Of a stretch of 60,000 nt of DNA, positions 35,461-58,539 are shown piece after piece. The stretch spans positions 26,450,283 through 26,510,282 of the forward strand of contig OU612066.1 in assembly GCA_914767715.1 (NCBI GenBank), given 5' to 3'. Position 1 is the stretch's first letter; every line of letters starts with the position of its first letter. The notes beneath the pieces were generated by a model. The model saw only the letters and a program-made list of their open reading frames with translations. It ran no database searches and was not told the origin of the DNA. A program made the translations under genes and the position numbers. Origin of the DNA: Membranipora membranacea. Taxonomy: Eukaryota; Bryozoa; Gymnolaemata; Cheilostomatida; Membraniporidae.

Positions 35461-37799
35461 TTTATTGGGATGGGTGTGTAAAATGCTTCCAAACACGGGT
35501 AAATATTGAAATTTATTTCTGTTATGATTTTTAAAGATTTCCTTTCCTACCTGGTCTCGCATAAATTATAAGTTTTAGTTGGATATTTATGTCATACAGG
35601 TCCATCATTGTAAGTGAACCTTTCAATCATAGCACATACAACAGCAAATTTTAATCTAGACAAGAATTTGACCAAGTTCTACAAACAAAAGGAAAGACCT
35701 TTGATGTCAAGACGACCTATGATAAGGTGTCATTATTAAAAGGATAAAACTCAGAATTTCAAAGAAAAACTGGTAAGTGTTCTAAATTTAGATCATTTAT
35801 CAGGGTGGAGACCAAAAACAGGGAGCTGTTATTACGTATTCATCCCCGTATCTGGGTGCATTATCTAATTAAACTTTTCCAATTCTTTGCACAAACCGGG
35901 ATGCGTAAAGTAGCAGGTTCAAAAACAAAAGCCACACTGGAATTTTCCTGTTGTATTATCATGTATAAACACCATTGTTGTTGACTACCTGCCATATCTG
36001 ATTTTGAAAACCATGCGTGGGAGGTAATAATGTCTTTATTTTGTGTGTTTTTAGGGTGTGAGGCAGCACTATGCAATGGAAATAGTCTGATAAGGCACAC
36101 AAATGGTCAATAAAGGGAAATTCAAAATGATCGATGAATGGAAACTCAGGTCAATATAAAGCTTGTACCGGCCATAAACAGAGCCATGAGAATAACTCAT
36201 CACCTACAGAATGAACTATTGACAGGCTTGAATGTAGCGACCTGTGCAAGAATTCACTGATCTAAAATGTTAGCAAATTTTTGGTTTTCTTAATATTAAA
36301 ACTCAATATAAATTGTCATCCTGTAGGTTACTGTGCAGAGAAAATTTTGAAATGGCCTCCTGATTCCCTGACAACAACTGTAATATTTCAAGATGACCAT
36401 GCAGGACAAAATACAGCAGATTTTTATTGTAAATTCTGCACTCTGCATATCAAATCGATCAAGAATATAAAGTTATACGCAAAAAGAAATTTAGCACTCT
36501 AGCTTGAAATATTTGTGTTTACAGAATTAAAAAAACATTAGTGAAACTGTCAGAACAAAATTTTTTTAAATTTTAATTTACCCTGTTATTATAAGTGAGG
36601 GAACAAATTGTATGAAGTATTGAAATGTGAATTTTCTAACTGTAAGCCACATGTCAGAGGGATGAGCGTGTTTTATTTGCTATAGACACGGCTGTGCCTG
36701 GCAACACACGCCACCACTCACTAGAAGAGAAGTGGACTTTGTTACTTCCCTACTCAGCAACTGAAAGTGCAATATTGTGTAACGTAAACGCGCATGAAAT
36801 CATGTCACAGACCCAAAACAGGCTGAAACCGCAACTGCTATTCTCGAGATAAAACCACAAAGGAAAAACCTTTCTGGCCATACACACTGTGATCAAGTTT
36901 CCGGAGCGAATCCGCATTCTTATCTCAGGAATGAATTGCGTTAATTGTCATCATTAAGGTTGCACTATTATGGCGCTATTATACAGCTCCTATGTATGCT
37001 GATGTTTCATAATTAACATACCCATGAATACCTCGAATGTTTCAATATAAGTGTATAAATGAACATGAATATGCCTAACACTGACAAAGATAAGGAATGT
37101 TTGTTCCTGTTGATTAGCCGAGTGGTGACGTCTTTGTTTCAACTTTGTGAAGTGTTGTTTATAAACTTTCTACTCACTTAGCTGATTCAATTCTATGAAA
37201 TGCCCGAGTTTTAATTTAGTACCCTTGCAAAGTGATGACTACCTGTCCATGTATATGTAATAATGAAACTGGATACCTGCAAATGTAATAAAACTGATGA
37301 CGCTAAAAAATAAAAATTGTGAAGCCAGCTGATGAATATCCACAAAGTCCAATTTTAAACGATCAATATTACGCTCCACTGTGGGCAATGGTACTGATCT
37401 ACTTTTTTATGGTAAGGCCATTGGAGGTTAACTATGACATAAATTTACATTGAATAAAAAGAATAAACTCAGCAACAATGAGCAAATCGTTTTGTGCAGG
37501 TAGGTTATGAGGCTTTCAGATCAGCCACTTTGTGTTTGGTATTCCCGTTTCTCAAATCCCGAAATCAATCAAAAATCTTCTAAAAGCATCCAAACCATAG
37601 TAAAAAACAAACTATTGGAGCAGCAGTCTAGGTGATTTCTTATCTTCTTGAACACCTACAAAATCATACAAACACGTCCCTGTGGAATAGGCCAAGAGAT
37701 ATCAACCAAGAATAGGTATGGAATTTACATCATTGTTATCATCCTGAGCAAGAAAAATGCAGCTAAATTGTTTGTAGGATGCCTACTGTCAGCTACTAA
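35461..37799. other. Intergenic DNA, no gene seen
   Basis: AT-rich sequence without a supported exon. The minus-strand frame at 35861-36100 reads FEPATLRIP, which usually comes from translating a tRNA-like B-box repeat, not from a gene. Confidence 0.5.
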
Positions 37800-39227
37800 A
37801 TAACCAAAAAGGATATTATTCCAGTTGTCAGAACGTTAATTATTTTGGCAATCAGGACACATACCGACCATATAGTAAACAATAAATATACATACACACC
37901 GACCTTGTGCTGGGCGATGGTGTAATTTACACGAGAAACAATGTCTCTAACTACCGATAAAACCATTTTTATGATGTAAATATATTTATCGTTATAGCAT
38001 TTAACAACCAGAATCAGCAGTTCAAACAAAAATCAAAATATTTTGAGGGAAAACTCTCCATAAAATGGCCATGTCAACGGCAAGGTTCAAAAATATTTGT
38101 AACATGAAGCTGAGCAAACATGGGCTACAGGCGGCTGGAAAGTTGCCAGGCGTGCTCCAAAAAAAAAGTAGGAGTTTCAACACATGGTTCCCAAGAAAAC
38201 TAAGATAATCTATGTAAATAATCTACGCAAGTTGTAATCTTAATTGCTAACTCGGTCAACAGACCAATAAAAACTTAGGACATTAAAGTGCACGCAGGAT
38301 GCACATAATTGGGGGTACATCGTAAATCAGGTCTACACCAACAAGGTACTCCAATGCGAATAGCAGTACTAAAACAGGTTTCGCAACCAGATTTACTGGT
38401 TGACCGTAGGAGTTGTAAATAGGTAATGCAGTGCACAACAATAAAATTGAAAGTAAAAATTACAAAAAAATATTTTTGATACGCTTCAATCTGCGCAGCA
38501 AACATGATTGCGTTATCAAACGGTCGACTGTGTATTTATCTGTATCTGATTTAGGACAATGGTATTATAGAGTATTATGAACTGTAACATGCATCACGAT
38601 TTTGACATAAAAAAAAAATGTGAGTTTTATCTGGTTGCTGAATTTCGTTAGCCTTGTCATGCGAGTACTTTTGTTGACAAGGCTTGAGTTTCCGAGTGAA
38701 CAGGATACAACATTTTGTTGACAAATAGATAGTTAGCTGAGATGTTTTTCATCCGAACCCTTAGAGTCGTTGTCAACTTCAATGTACAGTGGACATAAGG
38801 GAGGATACTCCAGGGTGTTGCTTTAGTTTAAGTGACAATTGGGAGGACAAAAGGTGAAACAAAAATGAGATAAGTCCACCAAATGTCTTTTATCAAGGAA
38901 CACAAATTTTATTCAGCGGGCGGACATCATGATCAAAAAACGGAACGGGCAAAAGTTATCAGCAAGGGCCCATCAGTGAAGTAATGAGTTCAATATTTGT
39001 CAAGTTTATAGGCTTAGGATCTCGTCTCTACTTGCATCATTCTCTGTAATATGTTCCTCTGACTTGCGGAAATTGATTATCTTCAGACCCAATTTCTAGA
39101 GTACTTGGTACCTGTTATGTTTGTTCTTATCTGGTGATGTGTTTCAGCTGACACAAGATATTACACTTAAACAAAAATATAGCGTAACAAGGTGGTCCCA
39201 TTATTATTAAGGATCCTTGAAATTGTC

Positions 39228-39295
39228 CCAAATGCTCATCTATATCAATCAGGAATTGTTCCATTCTAACATCGCTCACAGTCAATGACCTCATA
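39228..39295 (-). other. Conserved coding-like block, unit 2 copy
   Basis: On the minus strand this reads SLTVSDVRMEQFLIDIDEHL followed by GQFQG. The partner at 45490-45556 reads WSVSDVKMECFLIDKDEHL and GQFQG. The two differ at very few bases over about 60, while flanking DNA is full of indels. It may be a remnant or functional exon of an unknown gene. Confidence 0.35.
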
Positions 39296-40478
39296 AAATG
39301 ATGAAAAAGCGTAAAGCGCATGTGCAGCCACGATGCATAAGATCTCCAAATATAGAAATGGGCATTTAGCTGTTAGTTTACCTGTTTATCTACCAAGTGA
39401 GTATCACTGGCCTGGCCATAAGGGGTCGTGTTTCAACCATATGGTTGCTTATCGCTCACTTGTCGGAAAATGTTCCATTCTATCATTGCTCATGATCTAC
39501 AGCCTCGTTGAATGACGAAATGAAGCAAGGCTAGCCTACTCCAACAATCTACAGGGTATGCAAACATGCAGTTGGATGCAATAATGCCTCCTTTCAGAAC
39601 AAAAGCCAAATCCACAGACATCCTTTTTCGTTAGTGGAATTGTGGTTTACTGATCTAGCCTGACTATAGAGTGTTCTGAAAAGAGGCATTCACTGTACCT
39701 ACTTCCAATATGGTTCATCACTGTTCACTTAATTATATTGTAGAAATATATTTGTTTTTAACCGCATGACTCTATATCGACATGAAAAATTTGAAGGTGT
39801 GTGTTTTACCACACAGATCCGCTGATGAAAACATATAAGAAATTGATCAAGAAAGTCAAGCCCAGGTGATACTGGAAAGAAGCTTCCGAAAAAAATTTGC
39901 TACAAATGAGTCAAATTTGTAGATATGTAATCAAGAAAATGAACAAAAATTATTGTGGTAGACCCAAAATGATTTAATTGATATGCATTCCATGTTGTTC
40001 CGTTTTAATGGTAGTCCGCAGTAGTAGTCAGAGGGGGCTAACTCCAAATGCAAAAACAGTTGACCAGGCTTGTGTACGGTCTACGTTTCCCAGACTTACA
40101 ACTAAGTATACTGCGCTGAATTATTTCCGGTTTTAGTGTCGGCTCTTCCGTAAGAGTAGGTGAAGACCACACTGCTGTTTGCAGGGAATAATTAAATTTG
40201 AAGCTCTCTGTAAAAATAGACCACCTCAATTAAATTTGCTATGTCAATGTAAGAACACTTGACTGCTTCAAAAGGAATATAGCTCCAAGTATATATGTTC
40301 TTCTGAGCCAGGATTCATTACCCTTCATGCTATTGAGTGCACTGCCTTACTCATAAAATTGAATTTTAGTTTTAAGCTTAATTATAAGATTCAGTGTTTG
40401 AGGAAGCTAATTTATGACTGTTGCATGTATGACAGTTTGGACTGATGAACTGCAATCCCAGAGTCTTCTCATAATATG

Positions 40479-40508
<30 letters not shown>
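40479..40508. repeat. (AT)n microsatellite
   Basis: About 15 AT dinucleotides, followed at 40527 by a possible SINE-like head. Confidence 0.9.
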
Positions 40509-40510
<2 letters not shown>

Positions 40511-40526
40511 AGTACATGTAATAGGG

Positions 40527-40700
40527 ACTGGCGGTGGTACAATGGATAGGCCATGGGATGGGATTCCCGGCAAATCGCGTTGGTGTCAGGAAAGGCATTT
40601 GTTCTCAAATGTTCCCGTGCCACATTCGAATACAGTTCGTAAACCAATTCTGGTGATTCCAGCAACAAATAAACCGAGCAACATCAAGGTTTCTCACACT
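40527..40700 (+). repeat. Possible SINE-like sequence
   Basis: GGACTGGCGGTGGTACAATGG contains an A-box-like TGGTACAATGG. A good B box is not found at the normal distance, though CATTCGAATAC occurs later. It follows an AT repeat. I call it only as a possible interspersed element. Confidence 0.3.
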
Positions 40701-40981
40701 GTATCACACGGCATCATGCGGTATAACAGGGTATGAATTGGACTTGAGTTTATTTCTTATACTGAGTACATGTAATGTAAATGTATTGAAGAGTTGATAG
40801 ATTCCAAAAACCTTTGGATGTCACTGATGAATGTAGCATCACCTTTTTATCAATAGAAATCGATAGTCTATTTCTATGATTTTGTCTGTCTGCATTCAAA
40901 CTACTTAGTCAGTCATAATTATTGCCCATTACACATTCGTGCAATAAATGCATAACAGATGATTAGTGTGAGGAGTTGTTT

Positions 40982-41480
40982 GGTACCAAGTACATTAGCC
41001 TTTGATCCTGGACTCCCAGTGATAAGCGGATTCTGCAAGTCAGGGGCTCCTCATGTTACAGATAAATATTATTGCTAGTCACCTGTCATAGACTGGGTCT
41101 ACAGTATTTTATTGTATTGTATTGTATTGTATTGTATTGTATTGTATTGTATTGTATTGTATTGTATTGTATTGTATTGTATTGTATTGTATTGTATTGT
41201 ATTGTATTGTATTGTATTGTATTGTATTGTATTGTATTGTATTGTATTGTGTTGGTCCAGTTTATATTTAAATTTATCAATTCGTCATTTCTTTTCTCTA
41301 ATATGTTTACAACCGCTGCAGAGCTCCGCAGGTTAAAGATAAAGACTATTGCAAGTCACCGGTGATAGGTCTACAAAATTGTCCAAGGTTTGCTCTTAAC
41401 TGGTCCAATTTATATTTCCCTGCATTACTTTCTTCTTTCCTCTCATTAGTTCAAAAGTTAAACTGCTGCATATTGTATCA
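40982..41480 (+). repeat. Two copies of an interspersed repeat (third copy inverted at 45990-46225)
   Basis: Shared pieces are GGTACCAAGTAC, CTGCAAGTCAGGG, TTGC(A/T)AGTCACC and GGTCTACA, then GGTCCA(A/G)TTTATATTT. Copies are at 40982-41290 (split by the TATTG array), 41313-41480 and, on the other strand, 45990-46225. It is a dispersed element of unknown class, more likely a TE than a gene. Confidence 0.55.
41106..41250. repeat. (TATTG)n microsatellite, about 28 units
   Basis: An uninterrupted pentanucleotide array. Both strands read as open frames of repeating residues, which are artefacts. It follows an interspersed repeat (40982-41105) that ends GACTGGGTCTACAGTA, so it may be that element's tail. 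Confidence 0.95.
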
Positions 41481-43864
41481 TATCATTTTGACTCGAATTA
41501 TGTGCGATTCATCCTTCATTGTCCAACACAGAGTAAGAGTGCCTTGAGAATGTTCAAAAGTTATAGTTAAAGGGCAACCAAGGTTTCAAACATGTTCTCA
41601 TTGATTGATAGCAGATTGCACCTTCTGCATATAGGGAAATAGGGAAAAAGACCAAATCTAATTCGGATGATTATTCAGCCAGAGTTATTGGGAAACATTT
41701 CATCCATCAGGTACTCAAACTCAGCTAAAATAGAATACCACAGAGCAGTTTCCTGTTCCTGTTATTATTTAGCCTGTACTCTATCATCATAACAGCAATG
41801 TCTTGGAACCTCCCCTAAATTGAAGTGTTACCCAGCTTAGAGTCAGCAACTACTTTGAGTTTTGCGTCGCGTAATGCACAAAGCTGATGCTGCCTCGCAC
41901 ATAATTTACTACCCATTAATGCATCGCTGCGAAACCTTGGTTGCCCCGGACAAATTTGATTTAGCATAAATTGGTAGTAAATCTGTCAGACAATTTTATA
42001 AAATCAGGCAGATCCACCACCACCAAAGTTGTGTTTTAAGGTTTGATATGAATCTATTTTGAGTGTTTTCTCTCTGATTTTTGATTAATATGGGCAGTCA
42101 AAAATAAAGTGAATATTTGAATTCGATATCGCACCGCATTTAGGACAGGATGATTCGTCAGTCGTCAGCGATGTTCATTCGGTTTAAGTGTTCTCTGAAT
42201 GGACCATGACCTGTGATAGTGTTTACAACATATGACAGAAGTGACCTTCTGAGTTGCAACAGCGGTTTCGATATTTGACCCTTGATATGTCTAGTAATAG
42301 ATTTTTTTTTGTACATTTCTTTGAGTTTTGTCTCCACATTGTAATCACAGGAAATTTCAAGATTTCTGATGGGACTGATATGCATACCATTTCCCACAGG
42401 CTAAGAATAAACTTAATAGGATAGGTACCTAGTCACCTTGTTTAGCCAATGTTCACAGGCTGTTGCTCTTCACCACAAGCTAGAAGTAAAAGTAATCAGA
42501 TCAATTAAATTGAAAAAATGCAGTGTTTTACTCTCCCCTCGAAGTATTCTTGATGTCACACAAAATCATTACAACAAAGCATAATGATAGGTTGCAGATT
42601 TTGGCCTGTAATGATAGTCGTTTTGTCTGTAGGTCTTGAGCCACAACAAATCGGTACCTACTTGAGTTTTTAACTAGCGTAGTAATATAGTAAGGAAAAA
42701 CTCTATATGTAATTAGACGCCAAAACCCAACCTGGTTTTGACCCAGAGAAACAATACCCGTTCCGGCCTCAGTTATCTAAAAATGTACTTTGTCCAAATT
42801 TAAAGACGTTCATTAATGAAACACATTGATAATGATAAAAATATTTATGTTTGCATTGCTTATTTTTATCTGCAAAAGAAAAAATGAGTCTATAAGTCTA
42901 CTGCCCACATACTGATAATTGATATTGAAATAAATGATATATCTAGATACATCCTGTAGTTTACGTCATCATGACAAATATATTTCCAGAGGCGCTTAAA
43001 ATGAGATACAAATTGAAGCCATTGAAAAAAAAACACTGTGTTCTTGCTGAGTATCAGAGGTCCACCAAAAACTCACAAATAGTAGCAAGGGAATGAAAGC
43101 GTAAAGACAAATAATCAAAAGTATAGCTTCTGCTAATCTGGCATCAGAAACGAACAGAGTTATCAGAATAGCATAAATAGTAGAGAATGAGTTATAAGCA
43201 CCAGGATAAAATATTATGAAGAAAAACCTACTATGTATGTAAATATAAGTTTAGTCAACATGAACTACAGGCAGCTGGAATTTTGCCAAACAGACTTAAA
43301 AAAATATGTAGGAGTTTCAACATACATCCCACAAGGAAGCTAAGATAATGTAAACAAAGATGCCCATTGATGTAAATAATCCGGCGCAGGTTATAATCTC
43401 AATCCGAACTTGGCTATCGGACCTATAGAACCCCTGGAAAATTAGAGTGCCCACAGGATCAACATAATGGAAGATAAGATAATTTATGTAAATAATCCAC
43501 GCAAGCTATATTCTCAGTTGCTGACTCAGTCAACAGGTAGTGTACAGAGGAAACCCTTAAACGAGGATATCACATATATACACAACGTATACACCAAAAA
43601 GGTACACCAAGCAATCACTGCACTCAAAGCAGGTTTTGCAACCCGATTGGCTGTTTGACCCTAGGAGTTGTAAATAAAGGGGTAATACGGTGCACAACAA
43701 TAGAATTGAAAGTAAAACTTACAAAAAAATTTTTTTGTTGCACTTGCACAATATGTATGGGTAACATGATTGTGTTATCATTTAGTATACTGTGGATAAG
43801 ATCTGGTCTAGGACAATGGAGGGGATTAGGTTATGAACATTCAATTCTCTTTTGACATAGATGT

Positions 43865-43910
43865 AGTCTGAGCCTCCTAGACTCTTGCCTCCGCCCACCA
43901 GCCCCTTGAC
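43865..43910. repeat. Half copy of the 44.5-kb inverted-repeat element
   Basis: GTCTGAGCCTCCTAGACTC and CCGCCCACCAGCCCC match the right arm of the element at 44509-44690. This is a solitary end. Confidence 0.6.
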
Positions 43911-44508
43911 AATGCAAAAATGAATATATGTGACGTTTATCTGGTCGCCAAATTTCTTTAGCCTTATCACGGGTTTATTTTTTGGCAGGGCTAGAATTCC
44001 CTAGTATAAAGGATACATGGTATGGCATAAGATTTGGATTGGACTACTTGACACGAGGTGTTATATTTTTCATATAAAATGTAAGTCAGCTTTATTCTCC
44101 AGTCGATATAAGCGAGGAACAGGTGCGTTCAATATGGCTCCAAGCCCAAAAATGGTAAGACGCTGAGGAATTTTTGCTCATTGTAGATATGAAGACCATT
44201 CAAAATTACCAAATCTCCGTAATTGTATTGTACACAACATGATCGCAGGCCATGGAGGTCTCAACTCACTAAACTGAGACTAGCCGATGAGCTCTCATGT
44301 CCTGGTTGTAGTTCAGACCAGGAAGGAAACATTCAATATGTGCCATATGTTCAACATTGTCTCAAATACAATCCTTAGGAAACTCTCCATTACAAAACCA
44401 CTCAAACTCTGGTAAGTCAACTGTCATCCAAAATACGCATCAAGGTTCGGGGCCTTGTTGACTTCAGTCATCAGTCATGCCAGTTTGATAATGGCTAGAT
44501 GCTCTCGC

Positions 44509-44690
44509 CCGGGGGGCCTTCGGACGAGGGGCAAAAGTCAGGGGGGCTCAGACTAGCTAGATGCAAAAGCATGCTTGCTTTCGGGGGCTTGTGGGTACCA
44601 GTACATTTGCTCTGATATTACAATGATGTTGTGTTATCCCCTAGACTGAGCCCCCCAGACTTTTGCCCACCGCCCGACGGCCCCCTGGAG
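44509..44690. mobile_element. 182-bp MITE-like element with about 50-bp inverted ends
   Basis: The left arm (44509-44557) and right arm (44641-44690) are inverted copies containing GGGGGGC, GGGCAAAAGTC and GGGGGGCTCAG. They are much richer in GC than the surroundings. The interior of about 80 bases is unique. No target-site duplication is clear. Confidence 0.7.
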
Positions 44691-45489
44691 TGGGAAAGTC
44701 TGAGATAAATGCAGGATCTTGCTGGAGTTGTCTGCTCTTAGATATATTAAGTTATAAAGGGGAGCACTAAAACTGCAATATCTATTGATTTCTATTCACG
44801 CCACCTACTATATTGTTCCAGGTATGAGAGTTTTCCAGTCAGACTCTGGGAAAAGTAGCCTCATGTTTGGGCAATACACACAAGCAGAGATATTCACTGC
44901 CAAGTAGTGAAGAAAATCTCAGCCAAAGTTTCATTCATTCTGAATAAGGGCGGTCATTGATGACATTGACAAAAGGTCATACAATGTATATTATTGGACC
45001 CTTAGGCTATATGAAGTAAGATTGATGTAGAAGTAATGAGAGGAAAAATCCAAGCAAATCCTGCAAAGTGCATAGACTAGTTATCCCCCATTGAGACAAG
45101 CAAGGGAGGATACACCAGAGTGCTGTCTTGGTTTTATTGACAGCTCGGATTTAATAGACTATGGGTTTAAAGCTTAAACAATATATAGGGATAAAGGATG
45201 AAGGCGCTCAAGGTTTTCTGTAGAGGAACACAAATTTCAATGATAATGGGGGACAAAGTTGAATATCGGTCAATGCTTTAGGCCTGTCTATGACAAGCAG
45301 GTTTTCCAATAAACTTATCAACATCATTCTCCGTCACATGCTTCTCGATTGATTATCTTCCAATTATAAAGTACTTGGCACCTGATATAAGTTAAGTTCT
45401 TATCTGGTGCAGTGTTTCCGCTGTCACAAGATCTTAAATCTAAACAACAGACTAATGTAACAAGGTGGTACAATAATGGAAAAAGTCCT

Positions 45490-45556
45490 TGAAATTGTCC
45501 CAAATGCTCATCTTTATCAATCAGGAAACATTCCATTTTAACATCGCTCACAGACC
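45490..45556 (-). other. Conserved coding-like block, unit 1 copy
   Basis: On the minus strand this reads WSVSDVKMECFLIDKDEHL then GQFQG. It is the counterpart of 39228-39295, and the evidence is the near identity against a diverged background. No splice partner is assigned. Confidence 0.35.
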
Positions 45557-46314
45557 ACATAGGGTGATATTAAATCAACAAAACATGAGGGCTTTAAATA
45601 TAAATCTGTGGTGGGCGTGTGGTTGTGAGTTTACAGATTTTTCTCCTTAATAATTTAAGATATTTCGATACACTCACAATTATCAGGAAATACCAATTCT
45701 AACATCGTTGCTGGTCTATTACCTAGTTGGACAAAGAAAATGTGCATGGTTAGTCAGCATCAACGATGTATAATGTCTCATTTAAAGGCATGTGAAAGCT
45801 GTGATTGCTCTGCCTGTGAATCTTCATCTGACAATTTCACTCACCACTATTATAAAAAAAGATTGAACTGCGTCTTGTACCAAACAGATCCCCAAAACTG
45901 CAGATGAAAACAGCTGTAATTAAAATTACAAAACAAGTGATATGCCAGGGGGGAGCAACTTCAAATGCCGGCTAACTTTCTCCATGCTTCCTCAAGGTTG
46001 ACAATTTTACAGTCGTCTTGGCTTGAAATGCAGCTTAACATATAAGATATAGGATGTAGGACGAAATATAAATTGGTTATTACATTAAAGAATGAAATTT
46101 GAACACTGCTGTAGACCCAGTCTTTGACAGGCGACTTGCAACAATCATAATCTGCTACAGCTGAGAAGCCCTGACTTGCAGAAACTGTTATCAACCAGGA
46201 ATCTACGACCAAAGTCTCAAGTACTTGGTACCAACTATCACCTCACATCTTCTTCTTTCCAGTCTGACTTTGGGTTGTCCCATCTAAGTAGTTTGGTTGG
46301 CCGTTAGTTATATC

Positions 46315-46414
46315 AGGTTTGCCTGCCTTTGGGTTTGCTTCCCTTCCATATTGATAAGCTGCGGCTGATCAGTGGAAAAGGGGAAGCAATTCCTACTGCA
46401 GGCAAACTGGATCA
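46315..46414. repeat. Inverted repeat related to 50687-50770
   Basis: GGTTTGCCTGC at the left and GCAGGCAAACTGGATCAAGC at the right pair, with GGGTTTGCTTCCC against GGGAAGCAATTCC inside. The right arm matches the arm of the repeat in the ATP2C1 intron at 50687-50770. Confidence 0.55.
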
Positions 46415-47139
46415 AGCTTATGGGCAATAATTATGAGCAACTCCAGAGTCAATATAAAGAGGTGGTGCACCATTCATCAGTGATAATCACACAATATATA
46501 CAAAATATGAGAAGATTTGCTGACTGCCCACCACATATCAGAACAATATTAATGAGGTACTAAGAAATGAAGGCTTATCATATTATAGTTGTCAGTAAAT
46601 ATATTTGGTCTAAAACTAGACATTCAACAATTCAACAATTTTATAATAATATAAATATCTATGATTGCATTACTTTGGCAACATATTAGATCTGCAAAAG
46701 AGTGGACAAATGAAAACAAAGAGATATGTCTCTGTGAGTCTACTGCCCACACACTGATAACGGAGGGTGTAATCAGTAATCAATCTAGATACACCCTGTA
46801 GTTCACGTCATCATGAAAAATATACGTATGGAAATTCAAAATGAGATACAAATCAAAATTGAGGCCATTGAAAAGACATCGCGTTCCCTTGCAAAGCTTG
46901 CAGAGCGTTAGACACACACCACAAAACTCACCAAACACAAGAATGAATAGGAAAAAGGTGCATAAACTCAGTAGCAAGGCAAATAAATAGTAAACATATT
47001 ATCGATAGTATAGCTTCCACTAATCTGGCATTAGACACAAACAGCATAATTAGAATTGAATAAGTAGCAGAGAATGAATTTATAGGCAACAGGACAAAAT
47101 GTATGAATGTATGTATGTATGTTTGTATATATTAGAAAT

Positions 47140-57444
<10,305 letters not shown>

Positions 57445-57458
57445 AATGTGACATGAAC

Positions 57459-58512
57459 TGAAACCAACACTCATATTAAATTGTCAATCAATATCAATTC
57501 ATTGTTGGGATCCAAAGTTATGGATTGATTTCTTGTATGTAACAAGATGTTTCAACAAATCACTGACAACAATATAAATTCAGACTAGGGGAATTTTTAT
57601 TTTTTTTGTATTGTTGTATTCATTGATATGTTATACCTGCAGCACGTATCTAACAGACAACAGTAAAAAATGTTACAACTTTGAACAGCTGTGATGTGAA
57701 GGATAGACAACTTCTTATAAATGATAAATTTTGCGGCAACAATATAATCCCTGATATAATTAAGTTATCAGTAAGTCCAAAATCCCAGTAGTTGCATCAG
57801 GGAGAATTGAAGCACAGTCCAACAGTCCAACCATTCTCGTTGGTTGCATAACAAGCCCACAGATGGGCATTTCTGCGGAATTAATGTTCGTAGGGAAATA
57901 TGAGCAATGTAAGGGTTGCTTGGCGCTGACAATAAAGTACTTCTCTTTCCAAATCAAAGACTATATGGAAGCATTGGCCGGTGGAGTCTTGGATCCATGA
58001 TCCAGAGTAAATCTTACGCTCAATGCACAACTGTATCTTCATTAGGGTTTATTTGTACTTTTTTTGAAATACTGGCCTTCGGTATTTCTTATGCTGTCCA
58101 ACCATCAGAGGTCAGACTTGCCAACCTAAATTTTCCAAAATGCTTAAAAAAACTTGCAAAATGCTTAAAATGCTTACAAATCTCATGGGCGCCTTATATG
58201 ACCAGTAATTGCCTCAAACAATTTTTCGCGCTAATGTCTTTTAACCATACAACATCGCCACTTCTCAGTAGCATCGGAATGCTGGTTGCACAAAACCAAC
58301 TTTTATACCTGAATAGTCATCATCATAATGGCAAAATTTTAAGCCTTAGTGGTGTCCAAAATAGCTCTTCCCAATCTTGCAAACAGTCAGCAATCTGGTG
58401 TCTTGAGCCTAATAAACACAGGGGCAGGAGATCTGAGTTATCTCCCCCCAACAAGGAGGTGGGCAACTTTGTTACTCTCATTGAAGAAAAGATGAAAGTT
58501 GACTCATGTTAG
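57459..58512. other. Upstream of ATP2C1, no supported gene
   Basis: Promoter or 5' UTR sequence of ATP2C1 is expected here. The plus-strand open frame at 57916-58512 starts at TTG, has no acceptor or family similarity, and ends at a transposon-end palindrome, so I do not call it a gene. Confidence 0.45.
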
Positions 58513-58539
58513 CAGGGAGAATGATTTCCATTCTCCCTG
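58513..58539. repeat. Palindrome of hAT-like terminal sequence
   Basis: CAGGGAGAATG, a short centre, then CATTCTCCCTG. This is the same sequence as the ends of the 775-bp element at 23784-24558, placed tail to tail. Confidence 0.75.

Larger units (their letters stand above)
37800..43220. repeat. Old tandem duplication, unit 2
   Basis: This unit is related to 43230-47110 in the same order and orientation: 38000-38560 with 43260-43800, 38581-38740 with 43911-44060, 38800 with 45080, 39090-39330 with 45360-45560, 39820 with 45880, 40030 with 45960, and 42890-43220 with 46730-47110. Similarity is broken by many indels and later insertions (the ATTGT array and SINE-like sequence between 40.4 and 42.9 kb lie in this unit only), so the duplication is ancient. 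No intact gene is found inside. Confidence 0.75.
43230..47110. repeat. Old tandem duplication, unit 1
   Basis: This is the partner of 37800-43220, abutting it head to tail. It contains about 1 kb (44060-45080) that is absent from unit 2, including an inverted-repeat element at 44509-44690. Its right end reaches the 3' flank of ATP2C1. A minus-strand stretch at 46985-47085 and its counterpart near 43095-43215 can be read as similar hydrophobic peptides (SILIMLFVSNARLVEAIL and AILITLFVSDARLAEAIL), but a frameshift separates the copies at the edges. Confidence 0.72.

Noticed and set aside
35861-36100. Minus-strand frame containing FEPATLRIP
   Set aside because: This peptide is a common by-product of translating tRNA-like B-box repeats. 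There is no exon structure.
41072-41365. Open frames of repeating residues on both strands over the TATTG array
   Set aside because: A pentanucleotide repeat is open in several frames by arithmetic. There is no coding evidence.
57916-58512. 198-codon plus-strand open frame upstream of ATP2C1
   Set aside because: No ATG start, no domain and no splice signals. It ends at a transposon-end palindrome, so chance or transposon-derived sequence is more likely.
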